Part shown: positions 1-7,089 of the stretch, one piece after another | Layout of the letters: each line of letters begins with the position of its first letter | How positions within the stretch are numbered: position 1 is the stretch's first letter | Source of the DNA: Fulvivirga aurantia | Lineage (GTDB): Bacteria; Bacteroidota; Bacteroidia; Cytophagales; Cyclobacteriaceae | Length of the DNA: 19,665 bases | Reading direction: 5' to 3' | Assembly (NCBI RefSeq): GCF_009711475.1 | Contig: NZ_SMMD01000924.1 | Coordinates: 1 to 19,665, forward strand | Position numbers and translations under genes: made by a program | The notes under the pieces: generated by a model | Database searches by the model: none | What the model was told of the DNA's origin: nothing | What the model saw: the letters and a program-made list of their open reading frames with translations, nothing else

Positions 1-2711
1 AGGGTTTGGAGCGATTTTAAATTGGCCTTTAAACCATCAGTGTTTTTGTCGCTAAGTAGCTTTTCTGTTCTCATCACCTCTGCCTTTAGCTCGTCTGCAT
101 TAAAAAGATCAATGGATGCAATTGTTTTATGTCGTGTGGCTCTGTAGAGGTCCATATCGTTATTTTTTACAATATCAATGTAGGCCTCTTCAAGTTTTCC
201 TAGCTCTACCAGGTAAGACTTGTACATACGTGTGAGAAAAGCCATATCCCCTTCGGCCATCTCTTCCACTTTGGTAGAATCAATGAGGTCTTTTTTCTTG
301 CCATTAGTACTGACTGCTTTTGTCGTTACGGCTTTACTCTTACCTACAATTTTGGCAATCTTAGAATAAAGCTCCTGAGCATTGAGTGGTTTAGTAACAA
401 AGTCATTCATCCCTGACTTAAACACTCTTTCTCTCTCTTCTGTAAGCGCGGAAGCAGTTAAAGCTATAATAGGTAAATCTTTCAAAGACTTATCAGCTTT
501 CATTTCAGCTGTAGCCTCATAGCCGCCCATTACGGGCATTTGCAAATCCATTAAAACCAGATCAAATGATTCCTTTTTAAGAATTTCTAAGGCCTCTTTA
601 CCATGGTTAGCAATTTCTACAGATATATTCCATTTTCTTAGAAACTTCTCGGCCACTACCTGATTGATCTGGTTATCTTCTACAACGAGTATTTTGGTTC
701 CAGATAAGTTTGAAGGAAAAACCTCTTGTTCTGCGTCTTCCTGGTGTTTTGGCTTTACTCTGCCTTTATCAAACGTAAGTGTAAAAGAAAATTCACTGCC
801 TTTATTACTTTCACTTCTCAATTCGATATTTCCACCCTGTAATTCTACTAGCTTTTTGGTGATAGCGAGGCCTAGTCCTGTTCCTCCATATATCCTGGTA
901 GTTGTTTTTTCGGCCTGAGAAAATCGATCAAAGATTTTATCCTGCTGGTCTTTGGGTATGCCAATACCGCTGTCTTTGATTAAGAATGAGACAGTAGCTG
1001 TGGCTTCATCTTCTTCTTCCAGCAAAACCTCGACTTTTACAAAGCCATTTTCTGTGAATTTAATCGCATTAGAGAGTAGATTGGTAATGATTTGATTTAA
1101 TCTCACAGGGTCGGTCATCACCACATCAGGTATGTCAGAGTCAAATATTGCATTAAACCTGATGCCTTTTTCTTGTGCCTTGAGTAATAATGATTTCCTT
1201 ATTCGAGAAATTAAATGCTTGAGGTCTACTTCTATTTTTTCAAATGTTACCTTACCTGATTCAATCTTGTTGTAGTCTAAAATATCGTTGATTAAAACCA
1301 GAAGATTATCTGCAGAGAACCTTAAAGCATTTAGATTTTCAATTTGATGGGGTAGGGGGTCTTCATCCTGCAGCAAGTGGGCCATACCGATTACTGCATT
1401 AAGAGGAGTCCTTATCTCGTGACTCATAGTAGATAGGAAGTCTTCTTTGGCCTTAGAAGCCATTTCGGCTTCTTCTTTTGCTTCCAGTAGTCGCTCTTCG
1501 TACTGTTTTCTTGTAGTGATGTCTTCAACGGTCCCCACATATCCTATGGTTTTGTCGTTTACAATCATGGCCGAGGCTTTTACGGTAGACCATAATACTG
1601 TGCCGTCCTTATGCTTGAATCTCTGCTCTGTGCTAAATACTTCTTCTTTCTTTACAGCCTCTGTCCATTCTTTAAAAACACGGTCGGTATCATCTGGATG
1701 TATAGCTTTAGTCCAGCCGTCTCCCAGTGCCTCTTCAAAGCTGAGCCCACTTTGTTTTTGGTACTCAGTATTGGTGTACTCACAAGAACCTTTGTTGTCG
1801 GTCACAAATATACCCAGTGGTGAGGCATCGCTCATTGCTCTGAACTTTTCCTCACTGGCTCTGAGTTTGATCTCAGCTTCTTTTTGCTCATTAATATTGG
1901 TTGAAACTACAAGTGCACCTATAATATTGCCGTCATTATCTCTTAAAGGCCGTGTATTTACCCTTACAAACACACCCTCATTGTCATCATTTTTTACATA
2001 AGATTCGAAATTATAGACCTCCTTGCCTTGTAATGACAGCATCATTGGCAGGTCCTTAGTTTCTATCATGGTTTCCTTATCAGGGTAGTATAAGCCGTAA
2101 TGTTCTGGCCATTCGCTGGAAGGTTTGTCGGTTTTATCTTTACCAGCGATATTCTTCGAAGCCTCATTAAACAAAATAAAATCACCTTTGGCATCTAATA
2201 CCACTACTGCGTCTGTCATGGTGTTGAGTATAAGATCCATGAGCGCATTTTTTTCCTCCAGGTCTTTTTTCGCTAATGCCTGGCTTTCATTTACTTTCTC
2301 AAGTTCTTTGGCTTTTCTTTCAAAAGCGATTCTCAGGTTTCTAAGTTTTGTGATATCTCTGGCTACCGCCCTTACAGCTACAACACCTTTACTTTTGTAG
2401 ATCATTTTTACATTCTGACCGATCCATACCTGCTTACCCGATTTTGTGATCATGATAAACTCATAGTAAGTGTCTTCTATCTGCTTCTTTCTTTGGTTGT
2501 AATAGAAGGCCTTTAATTCTTCTTTTTGCTCCTCTTTTACCAGATCCCAATAGTGAATTGATTTGAGTTCTTCTTTTGAGTAACCGGATATTTTTTCTAA
2601 AGTGCTGTTGGCATAATAAAATCTCCCGTCATTGTCTAATTCATAAATCATATCGTTGAGCGTTTCAACGATTTCCTTAAAATCTGGCGTTTGATTTTTA
2701 GACCTGGGCAT
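1..2711 (-). CDS. Hybrid sensor histidine kinase, PAS-PAS-PAS-HisKA-HATPase-REC-HPt (3' end outside window)
   Basis: Reading the minus strand from 2711 gives an open frame of 903 codons that runs off the left edge. An in-frame stop lies 18 bases upstream of the ATG, which fixes the start. No signal peptide or membrane helix is visible, so it should be a cytoplasmic sensor. Domains in order (approximate residues): PAS 10-125, a charged coiled-coil linker, PAS 155-275, PAS 285-405, HisKA with the H-box SHEIRTPLN (His431 is the phospho-acceptor), HATPase with an N-box (NLLSNAIKF, near 547) and GTGLGL G2 box, then a receiver domain (about 672-790) with the acidic pair in VVEDN and acceptor Asp722 in LMDLQMP. 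The last visible 95 residues look like a divergent HPt domain, with His861 in RATRHKTIAS as candidate phosphoryl carrier. Such proteins run a multistep His-Asp-His relay, here with no DNA-binding output of its own. The signal and the final response regulator are unknown. The gene is divergent from the TPR kinase at 2842. Confidence 0.93.
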   Translation of the reverse strand, partial: MPRSKNQTPDFKEIVETLNDMIYELDNDGRFYYANSTLEKISGYSKEELKSIHYWDLVKEEQKEELKAFYYNQRKKQIEDTYYEFIMITKSGKQVWIGQNVKMIYKSKGVVAVRAVARDITKLRNLRIAFERKAKELEKVNESQALAKKDLEEKNALMDLILNTMTDAVVVLDAKGDFILFNEASKNIAGKDKTDKPSSEWPEHYGLYYPDKETMIETKDLPMMLSLQGKEVYNFESYVKNDDNEGVFVRVNTRPLRDNDGNIIGALVVSTNINEQKEAEIKLRASEEKFRAMSDASPLGIFVTDNKGSCEYTNTEYQKQSGLSFEEALGDGWTKAIHPDDTDRVFKEWTEAVKKEEVFSTEQRFKHKDGTVLWSTVKASAMIVNDKTIGYVGTVEDITTRKQYEERLLEAKEEAEMASKAKEDFLSTMSHEIRTPLNAVIGMAHLLQDEDPLPHQIENLNALRFSADNLLVLINDILDYNKIESGKVTFEKIEVDLKHLISRIRKSLLLKAQEKGIRFNAIFDSDIPDVVMTDPVRLNQIITNLLSNAIKFTENGFVKVEVLLEEEDEATATVSFLIKDSGIGIPKDQQDKIFDRFSQAEKTTTRIYGGTGLGLAITKKLVELQGGNIELRSESNKGSEFSFTLTFDKGRVKPKHQEDAEQEVFPSNLSGTKILVVEDNQINQVVAEKFLRKWNISVEIANHGKEALEILKKESFDLVLMDLQMPVMGGYEATAEMKADKSLKDLPIIALTASALTEERERVFKSGMNDFVTKPLNAQELYSKIAKIVGKSKAVTTKAVSTNGKKKDLIDSTKVEEMAEGDMAFLTRMYKSYLVELGKLEEAYIDIVKNNDMDLYRATRHKTIASIDLFNADELKAEVMRTEKLLSDKNTDGLKANLKSLQT

Positions 2712-2825
2712 AAATTCTATTAATTTTTAGGGATGATGATCTACTTTTTATGAAAATACAACTTTATTTAAGATAGATAATATTGTTTAACCTTCCATTT
2801 TAAAGAAAGTTCTCGATCTTTAAGC

Positions 2826-2839
2826 CAACATTAATGTTG
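2826..2839. promoter_or_regulatory. Perfect 14-bp palindrome just before the TPR kinase start
   Basis: The sequence CAACATTAATGTTG equals its own reverse complement and ends two bases before the ATG at 2842. It lies in the 130-bp gap between the two divergent kinase genes. It could be an operator for a dimeric regulator or a small RNA hairpin covering the start. No exact TTTG/TAnnTTTG promoter is visible in the gap on either strand, so its role is inferred from position and symmetry only. Confidence 0.35.
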
Positions 2840-2841
2840 CG

Positions 2842-4716
2842 ATGATAAAAGAATACCTGCTGATTGTCTTGTGCCTCCTTAGTAGCATCTGCTACGGGCA
2901 AAACCTTTCAGATACCTCCGAAGTCCTTGAGATAAACAAAGAAGCCTTCAAACTATATGGCTCAGATCCTGACCAAATGGAAGAAAAGGGACTTAGGGCT
3001 TTGGCCATTTCAGAAAAGATTGATTACGAGAAAGGCAAAGCCAAGAGCTTAAATACTATTGCTTTAGCTAATCTTAGTCAGGCTAATTATAAAATCGCAA
3101 GTGAAAACTTTGTTGCAGCACTGGAAATATTCGATAAGCTCAGTGATGAAAAATCTAGTTCTACCATATTGAGTAATCTGGGAGTAGTCTATTATTATTT
3201 AGAAGACCATAAAAGGTCGTTGGAGTTTCACGATAAGGCCCTTGAAATACGCCTCCAATTAGGCGACTCCCAACAGATAGCCAAATCCTTGAATAATTTA
3301 GGTATAGCTTACCGCAACTTAAAGAAGCCGGAAGAAGCCCTCAATTATTACCAAAAGTCTTTAGCCTATAAATCACAGCTTAAGGACTCTTTAGGCTTGT
3401 CTTCGACTCTCAACAATATCGGTTACATCTATTTGGAGCAAGCCAGGTATGATGAGGCACTTGATTACCTAAACAGATCGCTAGACATTGATAAGGCCCA
3501 TAACGCCAAATTGGGAATAGCAACTTCTCTCTTAAATATTGGGGAGGTTTACCTTGAGAGTGGAGATTATTCCAAAGCAGAAGACAAGATTAAGGAGGGT
3601 ATTGCTGTGGCAAAGTCTTCTAACTCCCGACAAACTGTAGCCATCGGGTATGAGCATATGACTAAGCTCGAGAAGCGCAGGTCTAACTTTAGAGAGGCTC
3701 TGGAGTGGCAAACCAAGTGGATTGCATTACGTGATAGCATCTTAAGTCTGGAAAAGAACAATGAGATAAACGAGCTTGAAGCTAAATACAAAACCTCTAA
3801 AATCAGACTTGAAAATGAGGCATTAAGACAATCTAATGAACTACAGGAGCTCCAAATAAGCCGGCAGAAAACCATCACTATAGTGAGTGCGATCATCACA
3901 TTGCTCATTATTATATCAGGAGTCCTTATGTTCAGAGCTTACCGCCTAAAGCAAAAACACCTTGAGCTGGAAGAGCAGAAAAATGAATTGATTACCCGTA
4001 AGAATCTCCAGATCTCAGAGCAAAAGAAGCAACTCGAGGAGATCAATCAGGCAAAAAATCGAATGTTTTCTATTCTTTCTCACGACTTGCAAGCACCCGT
4101 AGCACGCCTTCAGTCTGTCTTAGAACTTGCTTCACTAGATATGTTGAGCAAGGAGGAGCTACTCCCTATGTTTAGAAAGCTATCTAAGGAAACCAATAAT
4201 ATTGGAGAGCTATTAATTAATGTTTTGCAGTGGGTAAAATCACAAATGGGTGGCTTGAATATGGTGGCAGAACCAACGCCCTTAAGCACCTCAGCGGATA
4301 AGGTAGTTGATATTTATGCCCCATTTGCACTAGGTAAAGGTATATCTTTGGAAAACAAAATATCAGAAGGAGTTATAGTGATGGCAGATGTAAATATGCT
4401 AAAACTCATATTTAGAAATCTAATTGCCAATGCCATTAAATTTACCCGTGAAGGTGGCATTACCATAAGTTCTGACCAAACTGAAGATACAGTAATTGTT
4501 ACCATAGCCGATACCGGAGTGGGTATGTCCGAAGATGACCTGGAACGGCTTTTCGACCCTCAGCCATTTACCAAAGAAGGTACCGCAAGAGAAAAAGGAA
4601 CCGGCCTTGGCTTACTGTTGGTCAAAGAATTTGTGGTGAAAATAGGAGGTACTATCGATGTACAGAGTAAACTTGGTCAAGGCACTGTTTTTCATTTCAC
4701 ACTTCCCCGAGCATAA
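2842..4716 (+). CDS. TPR-containing membrane sensor histidine kinase
   Basis: This 624-residue protein starts with a Sec signal peptide (residues 1-19, hydrophobic LLIVLCLLSS). A run of tetratricopeptide repeats with a clear 40-residue period follows (about 50-290; the conserved Asn recurs at 71, 112, 151, 191 and 232). Next come a coiled coil, one membrane helix (about 345-366), a second coiled coil, and a kinase core. The H-box is SILSHDLQAPVARL with His414. The N-box is RNLIANAIKF with Asn530. G1 is DTGVG (Asp557) and G2 is GTGLGL (586-591). All catalytic landmarks are present, so it should be an active kinase with a periplasmic TPR sensor and cytoplasmic catalytic domains. It has no receiver or DNA-binding domain, and no response regulator gene is adjacent, so its partner is unknown. 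The family is common in Bacteroidota. An upstream ATG at 2835 hits a stop after three codons, so 2842 is the start. Confidence 0.93.
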   Translation: MIKEYLLIVLCLLSSICYGQNLSDTSEVLEINKEAFKLYGSDPDQMEEKGLRALAISEKIDYEKGKAKSLNTIALANLSQANYKIASENFVAALEIFDKLSDEKSSSTILSNLGVVYYYLEDHKRSLEFHDKALEIRLQLGDSQQIAKSLNNLGIAYRNLKKPEEALNYYQKSLAYKSQLKDSLGLSSTLNNIGYIYLEQARYDEALDYLNRSLDIDKAHNAKLGIATSLLNIGEVYLESGDYSKAEDKIKEGIAVAKSSNSRQTVAIGYEHMTKLEKRRSNFREALEWQTKWIALRDSILSLEKNNEINELEAKYKTSKIRLENEALRQSNELQELQISRQKTITIVSAIITLLIIISGVLMFRAYRLKQKHLELEEQKNELITRKNLQISEQKKQLEEINQAKNRMFSILSHDLQAPVARLQSVLELASLDMLSKEELLPMFRKLSKETNNIGELLINVLQWVKSQMGGLNMVAEPTPLSTSADKVVDIYAPFALGKGISLENKISEGVIVMADVNMLKLIFRNLIANAIKFTREGGITISSDQTEDTVIVTIADTGVGMSEDDLERLFDPQPFTKEGTAREKGTGLGLLLVKEFVVKIGGTIDVQSKLGQGTVFHFTLPRA

Positions 4717-4803
4717 TCAAATCCTATATTTTTTCAATCGGTTTTAGAAGATTTTGATTGTCTGTTGTTAGTCAATTAAAAGTAGAGCAACTGTGCTCGT
4801 AGA

Positions 4804-4820
4804 TTTTACAACTTGTAAAA
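4804..4820. promoter_or_regulatory. 8-bp inverted repeat upstream of the small lipoprotein gene
   Basis: TTTTACAA and TTGTAAAA form a perfect inverted repeat around a single C, ending 13 bases before the ATG at 4834. The left arm overlaps TAGATTTT (4800-4807), which matches seven of eight positions of the Bacteroidota -7 element TAnnTTTG, but no TTTG lies at the right distance upstream. An operator for the lipoprotein/HepT-like unit is a reasonable guess. The loop is too small for an ordinary RNA hairpin unless the innermost pairs open. Confidence 0.35.
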
Positions 4821-4833
4821 CAAAAACCTTGAT

Positions 4834-5001
4834 ATGAAAATTTTAAGAATAACCATGCTGACATTGAGTTTAACTGCATTATTGGCGAGCTGTGGTCCCA
4901 AAAAAGGTACCATCGAAGATAAAGAAGCAGTTAAAAATGATTCTCTAAATGTAAGAGAAGGACAAGGCGAAGGTCCCGTAGGAGAAAGTGATCACAAATA
5001 A
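4834..5001 (+). CDS. Small lipoprotein of unknown function (55 aa)
   Basis: A 56-codon frame encodes a short lipoprotein. The N-terminus has basic residues, a hydrophobic stretch (MLTLSLTALLA) and the lipobox LASC, with Cys19 as the likely lipidated residue. The mature peptide is only about 37 residues, is rich in Lys, Glu, Asp and Gly, and has no recognisable domain. It ends 11 bases before the next gene, so the two are probably co-transcribed. The signal peptide and lipobox are the only direct evidence that it is a real gene. I do not recognise a family, and its function and the reason for pairing with the next gene are unknown. Confidence 0.7.
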   Translation: MKILRITMLTLSLTALLASCGPKKGTIEDKEAVKNDSLNVREGQGEGPVGESDHK

Positions 5002-5012
5002 ACAGACATACA

Positions 5013-5378
5013 ATGGATAAGGAAGTACAGCAACAGCACCTAAATAATATAATAAGAGGAATTGAAGAAATAAAGGCTGATACAGTCGGTATTAATTATG
5101 AAACCTTTAGAAAAGAGGAGCAGGTAAAAGAAAGTGTCTATGCCAATATGCAAATGATTGGTGAGGCAGCATATGAGCTTTCGCATGCTTCTGATAATAA
5201 AGGTGATCTTAACTTCAATACAGATATTTTAGCTGGGTTCAGAAATGCCCGCTATAATAGTGAGGCAGAGATTAACCACCAAAGTGTATGGGGAGTGATA
5301 GAATCAGAACTTGACATTATACATGATGAAGCATTGGAAGCATCAGCCAAATTGGGTAAGCCAGACGATACATTATAA
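5013..5378 (+). CDS. HepT-like (DUF86-like) protein without the usual active-site motif
   Basis: The 121-residue protein has no signal peptide and is predicted to be all-helical. The block MQMIGEAAYELS (47-58) followed by FRNARYN...VWGVIESELD (76-101) resembles the conserved core of HepT/DUF86 proteins, in which IGEA.. is followed by RN-x3-H-x-Y and then VW.II...L. Aligned without gaps from Arg77-Asn78 to Val92-Trp93, the family His falls on Asn82 and the family Tyr on Glu84. The R-x4-H-x-Y motif, needed for HepT RNase activity and for its AMPylation by MntA, is therefore absent. No MntA nucleotidyltransferase (GSx10DxD) is next to it; the partner gene is a small lipoprotein 11 bases upstream. 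A terminator lies about 65 bases downstream. Family placement is by eye and moderate. It could instead be an unrelated helical protein with a chance similarity. If the placement is right, a catalytic toxin role is unlikely. Confidence 0.65.
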   Translation: MDKEVQQQHLNNIIRGIEEIKADTVGINYETFRKEEQVKESVYANMQMIGEAAYELSHASDNKGDLNFNTDILAGFRNARYNSEAEINHQSVWGVIESELDIIHDEALEASAKLGKPDDTL

Positions 5379-5444
5379 TTATAACCGAAAGACTGTATTA
5401 TTAAAAATATGTAGTTATACGTGGACAATGTTGTCCGTGATTAT

Positions 5445-5479
5445 ACCTGAGTATAAATATGATTTACTCAGGTTTTTTT
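5445..5479 (+). terminator. Rho-independent terminator after the HepT-like gene
   Basis: ACCTGAGTA (5445-5453) pairs perfectly with TACTCAGGT (5465-5473) across an 11-base loop, and six more Ts follow. The U-run lies only on the plus-strand side, so it should stop transcription leaving the lipoprotein/HepT-like unit. It insulates the respiratory operon from upstream reading. Confidence 0.9.
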
Positions 5480-5585
5480 ATATACCGAGGTCAATTATAC
5501 AAAAGCGGTTAAAAACATCAATTTTTCCAGCTTAAAAAGGCCTGATTACTATTTATAAAAATTCTAAATAACACCAAAATATTTT

Positions 5586-5613
5586 GTTTTTGGCACAAAA
5601 AACACGTTTTTGG
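5586..5613. repeat. Direct repeat GTTTTTGG, two copies 20 bp apart
   Basis: GTTTTTGG occurs at 5586-5593 and 5606-5613. The start-to-start spacing of 20 bp is close to two helical turns, so both copies would face the same side of DNA. They lie about 65-90 bp upstream of the -33 element of the actA promoter. A regulator-binding role is possible, but the sequence is AT-rich and simple. Confidence 0.3.
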
Positions 5614-5676
5614 ATATTCGCTACGGAAGAGTGTACGCTATTGTTGCACTTGGGCGCAAATGGTGCTGAAAATATG

Positions 5677-5707
5677 TTTGAAATAAAACATTCCGATAGT
5701 AGATTTG
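5677..5707 (+). promoter_or_regulatory. Bacteroidota-type promoter of the act-cox operon
   Basis: TTTG at 5677-5680 and TAGATTTG at 5700-5707 are separated by 19 bases. They match the Bacteroidota sigma-ABfr consensus (TTTG, 17-23 bases, TAnnTTTG) exactly. Transcription would start near 5713, giving an untranslated leader of roughly 40 bases before the actA ATG at 5756. It is the only exact match I found in an intergenic region here. Confidence 0.72.
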
Positions 5708-5755
5708 TGCCCGGGTTAAGACAGCAACAACCTCAAAAAAAGAGTTATAAATTAC

Positions 5756-7048
5756 ATGAATATGACGCAAAAACGATCACTAGCACGCGTTTTACTAGCA
5801 TTCACACTATTAGGGTTTCTTTTAATAAACAACCAGTCATTTGGTCAGGAGCAGGCGGCTGAGGCGGAGACTGAAGCAGCAGCTTCATCATCTGGGCCAA
5901 TTCCAACCGAGCCAGCAAGGATTACAGAAGGGGAGTCTCTATTTAATGGTAATTGTAAAACGTGCCATAAAGTACACCAAAAACTGGTAGGACCAGCATT
6001 GGCAAATGTTTACGACAGAGCTCCGTCTATTGATTGGATAGTTAGCTTTATCCAGAATTCTTCAAAAGTGATCGCAAGTGGTGACACTTATGCTGTTAAC
6101 CTGTACGAAGAGTATAATAAAACTCAGATGACAGCTTTCCCTACTTTCTCTAGAGATCAGATTCTGTCTATCATGGCATATATCAAAGCTGAGACTGAGG
6201 CAGGTCCTGGTGGCGATGATCCTAAAGGTGATGAAACTAACGTTACTCAGACAGCAGGTGATTCTGTACCAGCAGCTTACCTAAACGCTATCATGGTCGG
6301 TTTGATCATTGTTTTAGTACTTATTCTGGTAGTACTAGTCTTAATCACTACTATCCTTAGAAAATATCTTAACCAAAGAGAAGATCTTGACGAAGATGAT
6401 GAGGCCATTGTAAACCCAACTTTAGATTTTGACAAGTTGGTAAAAAGTAAGCCGGTTATCTTTTTAGTAGCATTTTTATTTACAGCTATCGCATTCAAAG
6501 TGGTTGTTAATCAGCTTTACGCGGTAGGTGTTCAGAAAGGTTACGCACCTAAGCAACCAATTGCTTTTTCTCATAAACTACACGCAGGTGAGTATCAGAT
6601 CGATTGTCAATACTGCCACACTGGGGTAAGAAAGAGTAAGAGTGCTAACATTCCTTCGCCAAATATTTGTATGAACTGTCACTCAGCAGTGAAGACTGAG
6701 TCTCCGGAAATACAAAAGATATATGCAGCTATCGAGAATGATAGACCTATCGAGTGGATCAGAGTACACAACTTGCCTGATTTGGCATATTTCAATCACT
6801 CACAACATGTTAAAGTGGGTGAGATCGAATGCCAGACTTGTCACGGTGCTATCGAAGAAATGGAAGTTGTACAGCAGCACTCATTACTTACAATGGGATG
6901 GTGTATAGACTGTCATAGAAAGACAGATGTAAATGCCAAAGGCAATGACTACTACACCAACCTTGTAGAACTGCATGAGCAGGAAAGTAAAGGTGCTATG
7001 AAGGTAGAAGACATTGGAGGTCTGGAATGCTCTAAGTGTCACTATTAA
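5756..7048 (+). CDS. actA: Alternative complex III subunit ActA, multihaem cytochrome c with fused monohaem domain
   Basis: ActA carries c-type haems that pass electrons from the iron-sulfur subunit ActB towards the terminal oxidase, on the periplasmic face of the membrane. The 430-residue protein begins with a signal peptide (about 1-30). A class I monohaem domain follows, with CKTCH at 67-71 and a likely axial Met125. Two membrane helices lie at about 174-202 and 233-250. The C-terminal part has five more haem sites: CQYCH 284-288, CMNCH 305-309, CQTCH 359-363, CIDCH 383-387 and CSKCH 425-429. That makes six CXXCH motifs. The pentahaem part is the classic ActA module of Rhodothermus marinus; the N-terminal monohaem domain is an added fusion. 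It is the first gene of the operon, directly behind the promoter at 5677-5707. A Met two codons later (5762) is an equally possible start. Confidence 0.94.
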   Translation: MNMTQKRSLARVLLAFTLLGFLLINNQSFGQEQAAEAETEAAASSSGPIPTEPARITEGESLFNGNCKTCHKVHQKLVGPALANVYDRAPSIDWIVSFIQNSSKVIASGDTYAVNLYEEYNKTQMTAFPTFSRDQILSIMAYIKAETEAGPGGDDPKGDETNVTQTAGDSVPAAYLNAIMVGLIIVLVLILVVLVLITTILRKYLNQREDLDEDDEAIVNPTLDFDKLVKSKPVIFLVAFLFTAIAFKVVVNQLYAVGVQKGYAPKQPIAFSHKLHAGEYQIDCQYCHTGVRKSKSANIPSPNICMNCHSAVKTESPEIQKIYAAIENDRPIEWIRVHNLPDLAYFNHSQHVKVGEIECQTCHGAIEEMEVVQQHSLLTMGWCIDCHRKTDVNAKGNDYYTNLVELHEQESKGAMKVEDIGGLECSKCHY

Positions 7049-7089
7049 TAAAAAAACTAAGAATACTATATTTTATCTATTTATAGATT

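Larger units (their letters stand above)
5379..5755. other. 377-bp intergenic region between the HepT-like gene and actA
   Basis: The gap holds no convincing gene. From left to right it contains a short dyad (GGACAA/TTGTCC, 5423-5436) flanked by two copies of TTATAC, a rho-independent terminator (5445-5479), an AT-rich stretch, two copies of GTTTTTGG starting exactly 20 bp apart (5586 and 5606), and an exact Bacteroidota-type promoter (5677-5707). Frames reading through it have no family resemblance and overlap these signals. Confidence 0.7.

Noticed and set aside
1447..2400. Plus-strand open frames of up to 184 codons across the hybrid kinase gene
   Set aside because: They lie antisense to a clearly conserved PAS/HisKA coding region, are Ser/Phe/Leu-rich as expected of a reverse complement, and have no family resemblance.
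4714..4760. Possible terminator after the TPR kinase (AATCAAATC with GATTTTGATT)
   Set aside because: The pairing is imperfect, the loop is long and no U-run follows the right arm.
5311..5535. A 74-codon frame overlapping the HepT-like gene and the terminator
   Set aside because: It reads straight through a perfect rho-independent terminator and has no recognisable features.
4717..5755. A complete HepT-MntA toxin-antitoxin pair
   Set aside because: No frame near the HepT-like gene contains a nucleotidyltransferase GSx10DxD motif, and the HepT active-site residues are absent.
5584..5862. A 92-codon plus-strand frame across the actA promoter
   Set aside because: It covers the promoter and the actA start in another frame and shows no domain or signal sequence.
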